64,000 nucleotides of DNA from Bacteroidales bacterium. GTDB lineage: Bacteria; Bacteroidota; Bacteroidia; Bacteroidales; JAADJA01. The position numbers and the translations under genes are program-made. Shown piece after piece: positions 7,739 through 17,288 of the stretch (positions within the stretch are counted from its first letter, which is position 1; every line of letters begins with the position of its first letter). The stretch covers positions 1 to 64,000 of the forward strand of contig JAGVPB010000037.1 in the NCBI GenBank assembly GCA_020052415.1, read 5' to 3'. Under the pieces are notes generated by a model, which saw nothing but the letters and a program-made list of their open reading frames with translations, made no database searches and was not told where the DNA came from.

Positions 7739-9598
7739 ATGAAAAAACTCTACATTTTAACTACATTATTGAGTTTGTCGGTTTTTCTATTCGGACAAAC
7801 CTATCTTACTGAAGATTTCAGTTCAAACCAAATGCCACCAACCGGCTGGACGATTGATGGCTTACCTGCCCAATGGTCGGTAGAAGGAAGTAATACCGCC
7901 GGCGGAACAGCACCTGAAGCCATGTTTAGTTACATTAACCAAACTACTACTACGCGGCTTGTTTCTCCTGAGATAGACCTGACAGGGTTAACTTCTGTTA
8001 CTATTTCGTTTAAGCATTTTTACGATGATTATACCGGCGCTGGTCCGGCCATCGGACTGGCAACAAGGTCGTCAGGGGGAAGCTGGAACCAGGTATGGCA
8101 GGTGAGTCCTAACAATAATTTAGGTCCGGAAGACAAGACAATTGAAGTTACAAACGGTGATGTCGGCCAGGCTGACTTTCAATTTTGTCTGTACCTCAAT
8201 GGTAACCTGTATAATGTAGATTACTGGTACATTGATGATATTTCAGTTTTCACACCCTTCAACCTTGATGCTGCCCTTACTGAAGTTGATCTTCCGCAAT
8301 ACGTACAGTACGGTGCCGAACTTGAACTGACCGGAAAAGTGAAAAATATGGGTACTACCAATATCAACTCCTTTGATGTGGCTTACACAGTTGATGGCGG
8401 CAGCCCTGTGGTTTCTAGCTTTACAGGTTTAAATATTGCGTTGGGAGGTTTTTACAATTTTACACATGACACTCCAATTATGCTCCCGGATGCAGGTACT
8501 TATGAAATTGTTGTGACGGTTGAAAATGTGAATGGTGGTACTGATGATAACCTTGCAAATAATTCAATGACCAAATATGTGGGTGCTGTACCCTTCATCC
8601 CTTCGAAAAAAATATTTGCTGAGGAAGCAACAGGTACTTGGTGCGGATGGTGTGTCAGGGGAATTTGCTTTATGGATTATATGTCCGAAACATACCCCGA
8701 AACCTGGATAGGAGTGGCTGTGCATAATGGCGATCCTATGGTGGTGCCTGCTTATGATAATGCCATTCCTTCTATTATTCCGAATTTTCCCGGGTATCCA
8801 AGCGGAGCAATTGACAGGGCAGGTGACAATTACTGGGATCCGTCTGATTTTGAAACAGGCTATCTTGAACGTATAGAGGCAATTTCACCCGCAACGATTG
8901 ATATTGTTAATTTCTCATGGGACCCCATCACAAGGATCGTAAACTTCGATCTCCAGTCAGAATTTATTGTTGATATTAACAGTGAATTAAGGTTTTGTGC
9001 AGTTATGACCGAGGATAGTTGCTGGGGGACTTCAGCACAGTGGAATCAAACCAATTATTATGCCGGCGGAGCCAATGGCCCAATGTGCGGATTTGAAAGC
9101 TTACCCGGGACAATACCCGCTTCGCAGATGCATTATGATCACGTTGCAAGAGCCATTCTTGACACACCTTATGGTACAACGGGTAGTTTGCCTGCAACCA
9201 TCACAGCCGGCGAGGTACATTCCTATACTTATACCTATACACTTCCAACAACCTGGGTTTATGAAAAAATGCATTTCATTGGTATTTTGATTGATATGTC
9301 AACCGGGGAGGTTTTGAATGCAAATAATGTGATCAATTTTGGAACAGGTATCAATGTTACTGAAGCCGGCCAAACCATAAATGCCTTTCCAAATCCGTCA
9401 ACCGGAAAAGTAATGCTTTCCTGTGCCGATTATTCAGCAATTATGATTTATTCTTCTGACGGAACCCTGGTTCGCACAATAACAGAAAATGAATCTGATG
9501 CGGTTGATCTTTCAGACCTGAAAAATGGATTGTACATCCTTAGTATAATTGCTGATGATAATTCGGTCGTTAACAAGAGGATCAGTATTATTAAGTAA
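7739..9598 (+). CDS. Secreted Omp28-like/T9SS type A sorting domain protein (adhesion-type + CARDB-like + thioredoxin-like domains)
   Basis: Signal peptide; FAEEATGTWCGWCVRG motif; C-terminal NAFPNPSTGKVML...KNGLYILSII...VNKRISIIK. Confidence 0.85.
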   Translation: MKKLYILTTLLSLSVFLFGQTYLTEDFSSNQMPPTGWTIDGLPAQWSVEGSNTAGGTAPEAMFSYINQTTTTRLVSPEIDLTGLTSVTISFKHFYDDYTGAGPAIGLATRSSGGSWNQVWQVSPNNNLGPEDKTIEVTNGDVGQADFQFCLYLNGNLYNVDYWYIDDISVFTPFNLDAALTEVDLPQYVQYGAELELTGKVKNMGTTNINSFDVAYTVDGGSPVVSSFTGLNIALGGFYNFTHDTPIMLPDAGTYEIVVTVENVNGGTDDNLANNSMTKYVGAVPFIPSKKIFAEEATGTWCGWCVRGICFMDYMSETYPETWIGVAVHNGDPMVVPAYDNAIPSIIPNFPGYPSGAIDRAGDNYWDPSDFETGYLERIEAISPATIDIVNFSWDPITRIVNFDLQSEFIVDINSELRFCAVMTEDSCWGTSAQWNQTNYYAGGANGPMCGFESLPGTIPASQMHYDHVARAILDTPYGTTGSLPATITAGEVHSYTYTYTLPTTWVYEKMHFIGILIDMSTGEVLNANNVINFGTGINVTEAGQTINAFPNPSTGKVMLSCADYSAIMIYSSDGTLVRTITENESDAVDLSDLKNGLYILSIIADDNSVVNKRISIIK

Positions 9599-9616
9599 TT
9601 TCAGTGAATAATGCGT

Positions 9617-9650
9617 TAAAAAGGCTGCCGGATACGGGCGGCCTTTTTTA
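9617..9650 (+). terminator. Rho-independent terminator
   Basis: aaaaaggctgcc ggatacg ggcggcctttttt. Confidence 0.8.
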
Positions 9651-9713
9651 CTTTGGTGCTATTTATAAATTGTATAAATTACTTATGTGTAATTGATTAT
9701 ATGGAGGAATGTT

Positions 9714-9721
9714 TATTTTTG
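9714..9721 (+). promoter_or_regulatory. Bacteroidetes -7 box TATTTTTG upstream of the UGA-containing Omp28-like gene
   Basis: TATTTTTG 37 bp before ATG 9758, with a TTG at about 9693-9695 in the -33 region. Confidence 0.55.
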
Positions 9722-9757
9722 CCTTTGATTGAAAACTTTTAAATTAAAAATAATATC

Positions 9758-11641
9758 ATGAAAAAACTTTTTACAATTTTATTGGGAATTATTCTTGGCA
9801 TAAGCCTGAATGCCCAGCAAGTCAGCCGCGATATGGTCGTGGTTGAGGGTGGAACCGGATTTTGGTGAGGCTATTGTCCGGGCGCTGCATTAGGAGCAGA
9901 CGAACTCGTAGAAAACGGATTTAACGTAGCAGTCATTGAAAATCACAACGGTGATTCGCTTGCCAACGTTTATTCGAATGCAAGAAACACCTATTATAAC
10001 ATTACCGGCTATCCGACCTATTTTTTTGATGGTGTATTATCGGTCGTGGGTGGAAGCGGGACAACAAGCATGTACAGCTATTATGTTCCAAAAGTAAATC
10101 AGCGGAATGCAATCCTTTCCGATTTCACAATTGATGTTCAGTTTGTTGAAACGGACGGAACTTATACGGCTACAATAACATTGGATAATGTTGGCGGAAA
10201 TACGGGCACTGGGCTTAAGCTTCAGGTTGCAATTACAGAATCCCACATGCCGATCACCTGGGGACTTTCGGATGAAGTGAATTTTGTAAACCGGCTGATG
10301 GTCCCAAACCAGAATGGAACAGACCTGGACTTCAGTGGTGGAAACATACAGACCGTAGTTCTTAACTTTACAACTGCAAGCTTCTGGGATATTGACAATT
10401 GCGAAATAGTGGCCTTTATTCAGAAAAGCTCAAACAAGGAAATTTTACAGGGAACCAAAAAATCAATGGCAGTTCCACTTTATAACCTTGATGCACAGGC
10501 AAAAGCAATCAATTATCCTGTAGGCCAGCATTGCGGTAGTTCGGTTGAACCTGCTGTTGTAATTAAAAACATGGGTGCGGATGACCTCACAAGCCTTGAG
10601 ATAGAGTACAATATTAATGGTGGTTCTTCTCAAATATTTAACTGGACAGGAAATCTTGGTTTTAACCTTGCACAGGAAGTTATTTTACCTTCGATTACTT
10701 TTACTCCCCAGCCAAATAATTCTTTTGAGGTAACTGTCAGCAATCCGAACGGACAGCCTGATCCGAATCCTGATAATAATACCTTGTCCGAGAGTTTTCT
10801 GGCTGCTCCGCAAGTTAATACACCTTCGGTTAATTTTGAAATAAAAACAGATCAATATCCGTCAGAAACAACCTGGAAAGTAAAAAACTCTTCCGGAACG
10901 ATTTTGTATTCGGGCGGGCCTTATACTGGTGCAAATACGGTTTATACAGCCGTGTGGACATTAAGTGATCAGGAATGCTACACATTCACAATTTATGATG
11001 AATATGGCGATGGTATTTGCTGTGCTTATGGCAATGGTTATTATAAGCTGATGGATGCCGGCAATATTGTGTTTGCTCAGGGTGGTGAATTTGGAACAGA
11101 AGAAACCAAACCTTTTGAACGTATAGGGGAGAATATTGTGAATGCAGATTTTACTGCTGATCTCACCAGTATTTTCGAAGGCGAAAGTGTAAATTTCACT
11201 GACCTTTCAACAGGAGGTGTTAACACCTGGAACTGGACGTTTGAAGGTGGCACACCTGCATTTTCCAGTGAACAAAATCCCACTGTAGTTTATAATATTG
11301 AGGGTGTTTATGATGTTACACTGGCTGTTTCGAATGGGATCAACTCCAATACAACGGTAAAACAGGATTACATAACAGTTGATCATATTACAGGTACAGA
11401 TGATCTAAATGCTTCCGGTATTAATATATTCCCAAATCCTTCTACCGGAAGGATATTCATCACCGGGGCTGATAACACAGATTTGAATATTTATAATTCA
11501 ACCGGAATAAAGGTGGCTGCTTACAGCGATTTATCTGGTAATATGATAGATATATCTGATCTTGGAGATGGTATCTATTTTATCAATGTAGTGAGAGACG
11601 GTAAGACATTGCTTAATAAAAAGATCAGCGTACTTAAATAA
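9758..11641 (+). CDS. Omp28-like + CARDB-like + PKD + T9SS type A sorting domain protein with in-frame TGA (codon 37) at the first position of CxxC; candidate selenoprotein or recent pseudogene
   Basis: Manual translation: MKKLFTILLGIILGISLNAQQVSRDMVVVEGGTGFW[TGA]GYCPGAALGADELVENGFNVAVIENHNGDSLANVYSNARNTYYNITGYPTYFFDGV..., then open to the TAA at 11641. The ORF track starts at an internal Met (10046). Confidence 0.8.
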
Positions 11642-11662
11642 AGATTACTTTATATGAATTCT

Positions 11663-11692
11663 GAAAAGGCTGCCGCACAAGCAGCCTTTTTA
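11663..11692 (+). terminator. Rho-independent terminator
   Basis: gaaaaggctgc cgcacaa gcagcctttttag. Confidence 0.75.
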
Positions 11693-11740
11693 GTTATACC
11701 ATAAAAGGGATAAAACGGTACATTCTGCAAATTGGAATAA

Positions 11741-11793
11741 GTATAGGGGATATAGGGGAAATACAGATGGGCAAGCCCTTATATCCCCTATAC
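11741..11793. repeat. 14-bp perfect inverted repeat between convergent genes
   Basis: gtataggggatata (11741-11754) / tatatcccctatac (11780-11793), with gggc-aa-gccc in the loop. Confidence 0.8.
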
Positions 11794-11825
11794 CATTATT
11801 TCCTTATTTTTCATTTTGCTATAAT

Positions 11826-12422
11826 TTATCCAGTGAGAGGTATAATTCCCATTATTACATTGTGAATTTTCAAAACCTGGGGCACTACCATTTGCTTTTC
11901 ATCATTAAAAATAATAAAATCGGATAGTTCCATTTTTTTGTCCTGATCCCATTGATGTTTCATTCTTTTTTCAACATCAGTCCGGGTGATTTGATCCCTT
12001 TCTATGACGCGTCTAATGGCAAGCTCCGGTGGTGAAACAACGGTGATTATTTTATCGAATTCTTTATTAAATCCGCTTTCGAAAAGGATAGCGGCTTCCT
12101 GCAGGATATAGTGTTGGTTATTGTGCAGTTTTATCCAATACATAAGGCTTTGTTTAACCAAGGGATGTATAACTGAATTCAGGAATTTAAGGGCCTCATC
12201 ATCATCAAAAACAATAATGCCCAGCTTTTGTCTGTCAATGATACCGTCGGTGAGTATCTCCTTTCCAAATTTCAGTACTAAAGTTTGTCTGACATCCTCA
12301 TTCAATAAAAAAAATTTTGCTTCCTCGTCAGCATGAAATACTGGTACTCCAAGAGTTTCAAATATCCTGCAAACAATACTTTTTCCGGTACCGATATTCC
12401 CGGTTATTCCGACTTTGATCAT
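11826..12422 (-). CDS. coaE: Dephospho-CoA kinase
   Basis: MIKVGITGNIGTGKSIVCRIFETLGVPVFHADEEAK (P-loop); gene neighbourhood. Confidence 0.92.
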   Translation of the reverse strand: MIKVGITGNIGTGKSIVCRIFETLGVPVFHADEEAKFFLLNEDVRQTLVLKFGKEILTDGIIDRQKLGIIVFDDDEALKFLNSVIHPLVKQSLMYWIKLHNNQHYILQEAAILFESGFNKEFDKIITVVSPPELAIRRVIERDQITRTDVEKRMKHQWDQDKKMELSDFIIFNDEKQMVVPQVLKIHNVIMGIIPLTG

Positions 12423-13408
12423 TGCTTTAAGACTAAAAATTCCACATCTTCAGGTTCGATCCTAACAACTGTAATAAATGAAGGGCTTCTAACAATGTTT
12501 ACCTTAAGTTTTGCAGAAGAATCACCTTCGCTGTAACTGACATGCGCCAGAAACATATCATTGCTGACTCTGCTGAAATCCTTCAGACCAACATTGTAGG
12601 TAATTTTAACCTGATCAGGAAATGTTTTAATTTTTAACTCAGTATTCGGGCAAATAACAGGAATTTCGATGGTTGATTCTGTAAATTCTTCAGCCAGTAT
12701 ATAAACTTCGGCAACATCTGGAACCAGCTTAATGTTATGCAGGCCCTCAGGAATTGCAAGCCCGACCTTAACAATTTGCGGTTTATCAATATGCACAACT
12801 TCCTTCTCAATGGTTTCAATAAATTGGATATTATTGATTATATCTTTCTGACCTAAAATATTTACACTGTCAGGAACTGTTTTCAGGCTGTCGGTCAATC
12901 TGAACTGCTTTTCAAATCCCAGCCTGAGCTTTGGAATAATTTTTACTTTCCTTCCGGTCATAGCCTCAAACCTCAGGTTTATAAATTCAGGCGATACGGA
13001 AACATGTTCTTCAGATAGATTCAGCCTTTTGATAATATTCCCGGCATAATCTGAAGCCGGAATGCTTGCCCGAAAATAATCACCATCTTTTTTAACCTTA
13101 ACATTAGTCAGGTCTATTTTAATCGGAACCCTGCTGCTCATATATTTCATGGTCAGTAAAGCCACTCCACCGGATGAAATAGTGAATGAAAGGATGCTGT
13201 CCTGCCTGCCCGATAAAACATAATTACCGGGGTTGTTCTCAAAAATAACAGGGTAATCAATGGTAGTAAATGATTCCTTTGAAAGAACAATAAGAAACCA
13301 GATAAAAACAGAAATGCCTAAACATATAATAAAGACAATGAGCCGGTTCTTTGAAGTATTTAAACCAGATTGTGAAATTTTCCTGGAGGTTCCATCAAAG
13401 TCCTGCAT
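12419..13408 (-). CDS. YbbR-like/CdaR-family protein
   Basis: N-terminal TM plus YbbR-like repeats; located between coaE and yajC as in many Bacteroidetes. Confidence 0.8.
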   Translation of the reverse strand: MQDFDGTSRKISQSGLNTSKNRLIVFIICLGISVFIWFLIVLSKESFTTIDYPVIFENNPGNYVLSGRQDSILSFTISSGGVALLTMKYMSSRVPIKIDLTNVKVKKDGDYFRASIPASDYAGNIIKRLNLSEEHVSVSPEFINLRFEAMTGRKVKIIPKLRLGFEKQFRLTDSLKTVPDSVNILGQKDIINNIQFIETIEKEVVHIDKPQIVKVGLAIPEGLHNIKLVPDVAEVYILAEEFTESTIEIPVICPNTELKIKTFPDQVKITYNVGLKDFSRVSNDMFLAHVSYSEGDSSAKLKVNIVRSPSFITVVRIEPEDVEFLVLKQ

Positions 13409-13450
13409 TTGTTTTCAAAGGTTTAATCCAAACCGAATAAAAGTGGATTT

Positions 13451-13780
13451 CTATTTGGCGCCAATCTGTGCAGTGCTATCCATTGCAACGGCTGACTTTT
13501 CAATTCTGAGTTTCATCTGACTTTCAACTTCAATGGTAAAAGTTGTGTCCTGAATTTCGACGATCTTACCATGAATCCCGCCGATAGTAATGATTTTATC
13601 TCCTTTTTTCAGAGCTTCCCTGTACTTTTTCTGGTCCTTGCTTTTCTTCATTTGCGGACGAATAAAAAACAGGTAAAACACCAAAACTATGGCGATCAAA
13701 GGCAAAAAACTCATCCAACCACTCCCCTCCTGACCTTCAGCCGGAGGCATAAATAATAAGAAATTCAACATGTTATTCAT
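13451..13780 (-). CDS. yajC: Preprotein translocase subunit YajC
   Basis: LPLIAIVLVFYLFFIRPQMKKSKDQKKYREALKKGDKIITIGGIHGKI. Confidence 0.93.
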   Translation of the reverse strand: MNNMLNFLLFMPPAEGQEGSGWMSFLPLIAIVLVFYLFFIRPQMKKSKDQKKYREALKKGDKIITIGGIHGKIVEIQDTTFTIEVESQMKLRIEKSAVAMDSTAQIGAK

Positions 13781-13840
13781 TTTATATTTGTATTTAAAAA
13801 GGTTGCTATATTAAAATCCCGGTTAATATTGTTGCTGGAA

Positions 13841-14296
13841 TTAATTGGCTATAACCATTGCTTTGATCCATATCACTGTTTGAGGAGGCTGGCAATTGGT
13901 AACAACTGTAATTGACTTTTGTTGCATTCCTTTCTTGCCTTCACTGTCGAAAGTAACAGTAATTTCTTTTTTTTCCCCCGGTTTAACCGGAGTTTTAGGA
14001 AACTTTGGAATAGTACATCCGCAAGTTGTATTAACCTGTGAAATCAGCAGGTCGGCACTACCAGCATTGGTAAATCTGAATCCGAAGGAAGCTTTTTCGC
14101 CTGCGATCAGTTTCCCGAAATCATGTACATCCTTATCAAACTGAATCACCGGCAAACCTCCGTTATTCCTTCCTTCCGCAGAATTTGGATTGGTGACAAG
14201 GTCAGCCGGAAGCTTTCCCCCGCTGTCGCTATTGCATGAAATTAAAAATGCAGTCAACAATAAACCTGCAACAAACAATGTTTTCCTAACGCTCAT
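13841..14296 (-). CDS. DUF1573 domain lipoprotein
   Basis: DVHDFGKLIAGEKASFGFRFTNAGSADLLISQVNTTCGCTIPKFPKTPVKPGE. Confidence 0.88.
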   Translation of the reverse strand: MSVRKTLFVAGLLLTAFLISCNSDSGGKLPADLVTNPNSAEGRNNGGLPVIQFDKDVHDFGKLIAGEKASFGFRFTNAGSADLLISQVNTTCGCTIPKFPKTPVKPGEKKEITVTFDSEGKKGMQQKSITVVTNCQPPQTVIWIKAMVIAN

Positions 14297-14456
14297 ATCT
14301 CATTTTGAAGTCGCAAAATTAGAAAATAAATTCATACTTTCATGCGTTTGCCATTTCATGCTATAAATCACATATTCGGAGTAAGTATTGTTCAATTTAA
14401 CATATAATTGGTAATTTTGATCGGTCATCAAAAGCGTATTAAGTAATTATGGGTTT

Positions 14457-15863
14457 ATGAAAAAATCAGTATATATTATCATTGGTGTTGCAGTATTTCT
14501 GATAATTATTGTTTGGATTTTATTCGGCTCTGATGGTAAATCGGCCGAAACTCTTGAGGTTCCGGTAAAGCAGGGACAATTTAAAATTGCTGTCACTACT
14601 TCAGGAGAACTTGAGGCAAAAAAATCCGAAAAAATTTATGGTCCTGATAACCTGAATAATGTGAGAATATGGGAGGTTAAGATTGAAGATATTGTTCCGG
14701 ATGGAACCGTGGTTGACTCCGGTGATTATGTTGCATCCCTCGACCGGACAGAACTGGCAGGTAAACTCAAAGACCAGGAACTTGAACTTGAACAGATCGA
14801 AACACAGCATACCAAAACGATGCTCGATACTACACTTGAGATGAGAAGCCTGCGCGATGATCTGATTAACCTAAACTATGTTCTCGAAGAAAAGAAAATT
14901 CAACTTGAGCAATCAAAGTTTGAACCACCGGCTACGATACGTCAGGTAGAAATTGAACTTGAAAAAGCCGGGCGATCTTACGATCAGGCTGGCAAAAATT
15001 ATTCACTGAAACTGGAAAAAGCGAAAGCAACCATGCAGGATGTCACAGCACAGCTAACCAAGGCCCAGCGGAAATACGACGAGATGGCCAATTTGCTGAA
15101 ACAATTTACCGTATTTGCACCTAAATCAGGTATGGTCATTTATAAACGCGGCTGGGATGGGAAAAAGATGGGAATTGGCGCACAGATAAGCACCTGGGAT
15201 AATGTCGTCGCTACCCTGCCAAATCTTACCGAAATGATCTCTAAAACTTATGTAAATGAAATTGACATCAGCAAAGTGAAAGTGGGCCAGAAGGTAGAGT
15301 TAGGTATTGACGCCTTTCCTGAAAAGAAATTTACAGGAGTAGTTAAAGAGGTGGCCAATATAGGCGAACAAATGAAAAATACCAATGCAAAAGTATTTGA
15401 AGTGATGATACAGGTAAATGAATTTGATTCTGTTATGAGGCCGGCAATGACCACTAAAAATATAATTATAACCGATATAATTGACGATGTGTTGTTCATA
15501 CCGATAGAATGTGTTCACACCGGCGACAGCATTTCTTATGTGGTTGCAGGTAATGTAAGAAAACAAGTGATCGTGGGTAAAACAAATGAAAACGAGATCA
15601 TCATCAATGCCGGGCTTGAAAAGGATGACGATATCTACATCGTTCCACCCGAAGGTTATGAATCATACCGTATCCATAAACTACCGGATGAGGTCATTAA
15701 GCAATTCAGCATTAAACAACCGATAGTACAGGTGAAAGATGAAATTGAAATCAATAATGATACCCTCAACTGGCCTGACACGATGGTATTCGATAAACCA
15801 TTACCCAAAGAAAAAGGCAATGTTAAAAGGTTTTCGAAGCCTGACGGAGCCGTAAAAAATTAA
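14457..15863 (+). CDS. HlyD/MacA-like efflux periplasmic adaptor
   Basis: N-terminal TM, coiled-coil hairpin, adaptor-type repeats; followed by a MacB-like permease and a TolC-like protein. Confidence 0.8.
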   Translation: MKKSVYIIIGVAVFLIIIVWILFGSDGKSAETLEVPVKQGQFKIAVTTSGELEAKKSEKIYGPDNLNNVRIWEVKIEDIVPDGTVVDSGDYVASLDRTELAGKLKDQELELEQIETQHTKTMLDTTLEMRSLRDDLINLNYVLEEKKIQLEQSKFEPPATIRQVEIELEKAGRSYDQAGKNYSLKLEKAKATMQDVTAQLTKAQRKYDEMANLLKQFTVFAPKSGMVIYKRGWDGKKMGIGAQISTWDNVVATLPNLTEMISKTYVNEIDISKVKVGQKVELGIDAFPEKKFTGVVKEVANIGEQMKNTNAKVFEVMIQVNEFDSVMRPAMTTKNIIITDIIDDVLFIPIECVHTGDSISYVVAGNVRKQVIVGKTNENEIIINAGLEKDDDIYIVPPEGYESYRIHKLPDEVIKQFSIKQPIVQVKDEIEINNDTLNWPDTMVFDKPLPKEKGNVKRFSKPDGAVKN

Positions 15864-15875
15864 AGAGCAGCAATT

Positions 15876-17237
15876 TTGGAAAGGTATTTTTATATTATAA
15901 ACATTGCGGTTGAAGCGGTCTTTGCTAACCGTTTCCGTTCCATTCTTACCGCTCTTGGAATCATATTCGGAGTAGCAGCCGTAATCGCAATGATGGCAAT
16001 AGGAAAAGGCGCCCAGCAGGAAATCCTCGAACAAATTAAACTGGTTGGGGTAAACAATATCGTAATTAATCCCATAATTGAAAAAATACCTGCTGCTGAT
16101 GACAATACCCAGGAAGGGAAGCAGCAATCGGAAAAATTTTCTCCCGGTTTGACAATGAAGGATGCTGAATCCATTGCTGCTCTTATTCCTTCAGTTGACA
16201 AGGTTAGCCCTGAAGTGATATATGAAACTTCCATAATAAAAGATGGCATCCGTAGTTCTGCGATACTAACCGGTGTTTCACCCGACTTTTTTAAAGTTTA
16301 CAACCTCACTCTTCAGAAAGGGACGATGTTTACTGAAACCCATGTGAAAACAGGTAATGCAGTGTGTATCATCGGGCCTAAAATCGCTTCGAAGTTTTTC
16401 CCTGATGAGGAACCCATTGGGAAATATATTAAGTGCGGAAGCCTTTGGCTGAAAGTGGTAGGAGTGCTCGAAAATATAAGTGCATCCGGTTCAGGAAGCG
16501 AGGATTTGGGGATCAGCAATTATAATGTGAATATTTATGCTCCGATCCAAACCATTTTACTCCGATATAAGGACAGGTCGGCCATCACCTCAGCAGCTAT
16601 TCATGGCCAGGATGAATCGTTCGTTTTTTTTGGTGATGGTTTCGCATCTTTTAGTTCCAGCTCAAGCAGTGATGAAGAAACCAATTTCAATCAGATTGAC
16701 AAGATTGTTGTGCAGGTTAAGGAAAGCGGTTATATAAATTCTACTGTAAAAGTGTTAAAGGAAATGCTTTTGCGCAGACATGCAGGTGTGGAAGATTTTG
16801 AGATTAAAGTGCCGGAATTGCTTTTGAAACAGGAACAAAGGACTAAGGACATTTTCAACATAGTTTTGGGAGCCATTGCAAGCATTTCACTTATCGTTGG
16901 CGGCATTGGAATTATGAACATCATGCTGGCCTCAGTTATGGAGCGTATCCGGGAAATTGGCGTAAGAAGAGCCACCGGAGCGACGAAAAAGGAAATCGCT
17001 TTTCAGTTTCTTTCGGAAGCCACATTGATAAGTGTTACCGGAGGATTAATTGGAATTATCGTTGGAATTTTACTTTCAAAAGTCATCATGAAGGTAACGG
17101 ATATTCTTACAATTGTTTCACCATTATCTATAGTTGTATCTTTCGGAGTATCAGTTGCAGTCGGCATTTTATTCGGTTATATGCCGGCGAAAAGAGCCGC
17201 CGATCAAGACCCTCTGGAATCTCTAAGGCATGATTAG
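15876..17237 (+). CDS. ABC transporter permease, MacB/FtsX family
   Basis: FRSILTALGIIFGVAAVIAMMAIGKGAQQEILEQI; IGIMNIMLASVMERIREIGVRRATGATKKEI. Confidence 0.9.
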   Translation: MERYFYIINIAVEAVFANRFRSILTALGIIFGVAAVIAMMAIGKGAQQEILEQIKLVGVNNIVINPIIEKIPAADDNTQEGKQQSEKFSPGLTMKDAESIAALIPSVDKVSPEVIYETSIIKDGIRSSAILTGVSPDFFKVYNLTLQKGTMFTETHVKTGNAVCIIGPKIASKFFPDEEPIGKYIKCGSLWLKVVGVLENISASGSGSEDLGISNYNVNIYAPIQTILLRYKDRSAITSAAIHGQDESFVFFGDGFASFSSSSSSDEETNFNQIDKIVVQVKESGYINSTVKVLKEMLLRRHAGVEDFEIKVPELLLKQEQRTKDIFNIVLGAIASISLIVGGIGIMNIMLASVMERIREIGVRRATGATKKEIAFQFLSEATLISVTGGLIGIIVGILLSKVIMKVTDILTIVSPLSIVVSFGVSVAVGILFGYMPAKRAADQDPLESLRHD

Positions 17238-17278
17238 GAATTGGGATTTAGGATTTAGGAATTAGGATTTAGGATTTA
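17234..17278. repeat. Heptamer-period tandem array (aggattt unit)
   Basis: ttaggaattgggatttaggatttaggaattaggatttaggattt. Confidence 0.7.
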
Positions 17279-17288
17279 AAAAATATGT

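Noticed and set aside
10046-11641. ORF-track CDS starting at 10046
   Set aside because: This is an internal Met; the signal peptide, promoter and redox domain lie upstream in the same frame from 9758, across the TGA.
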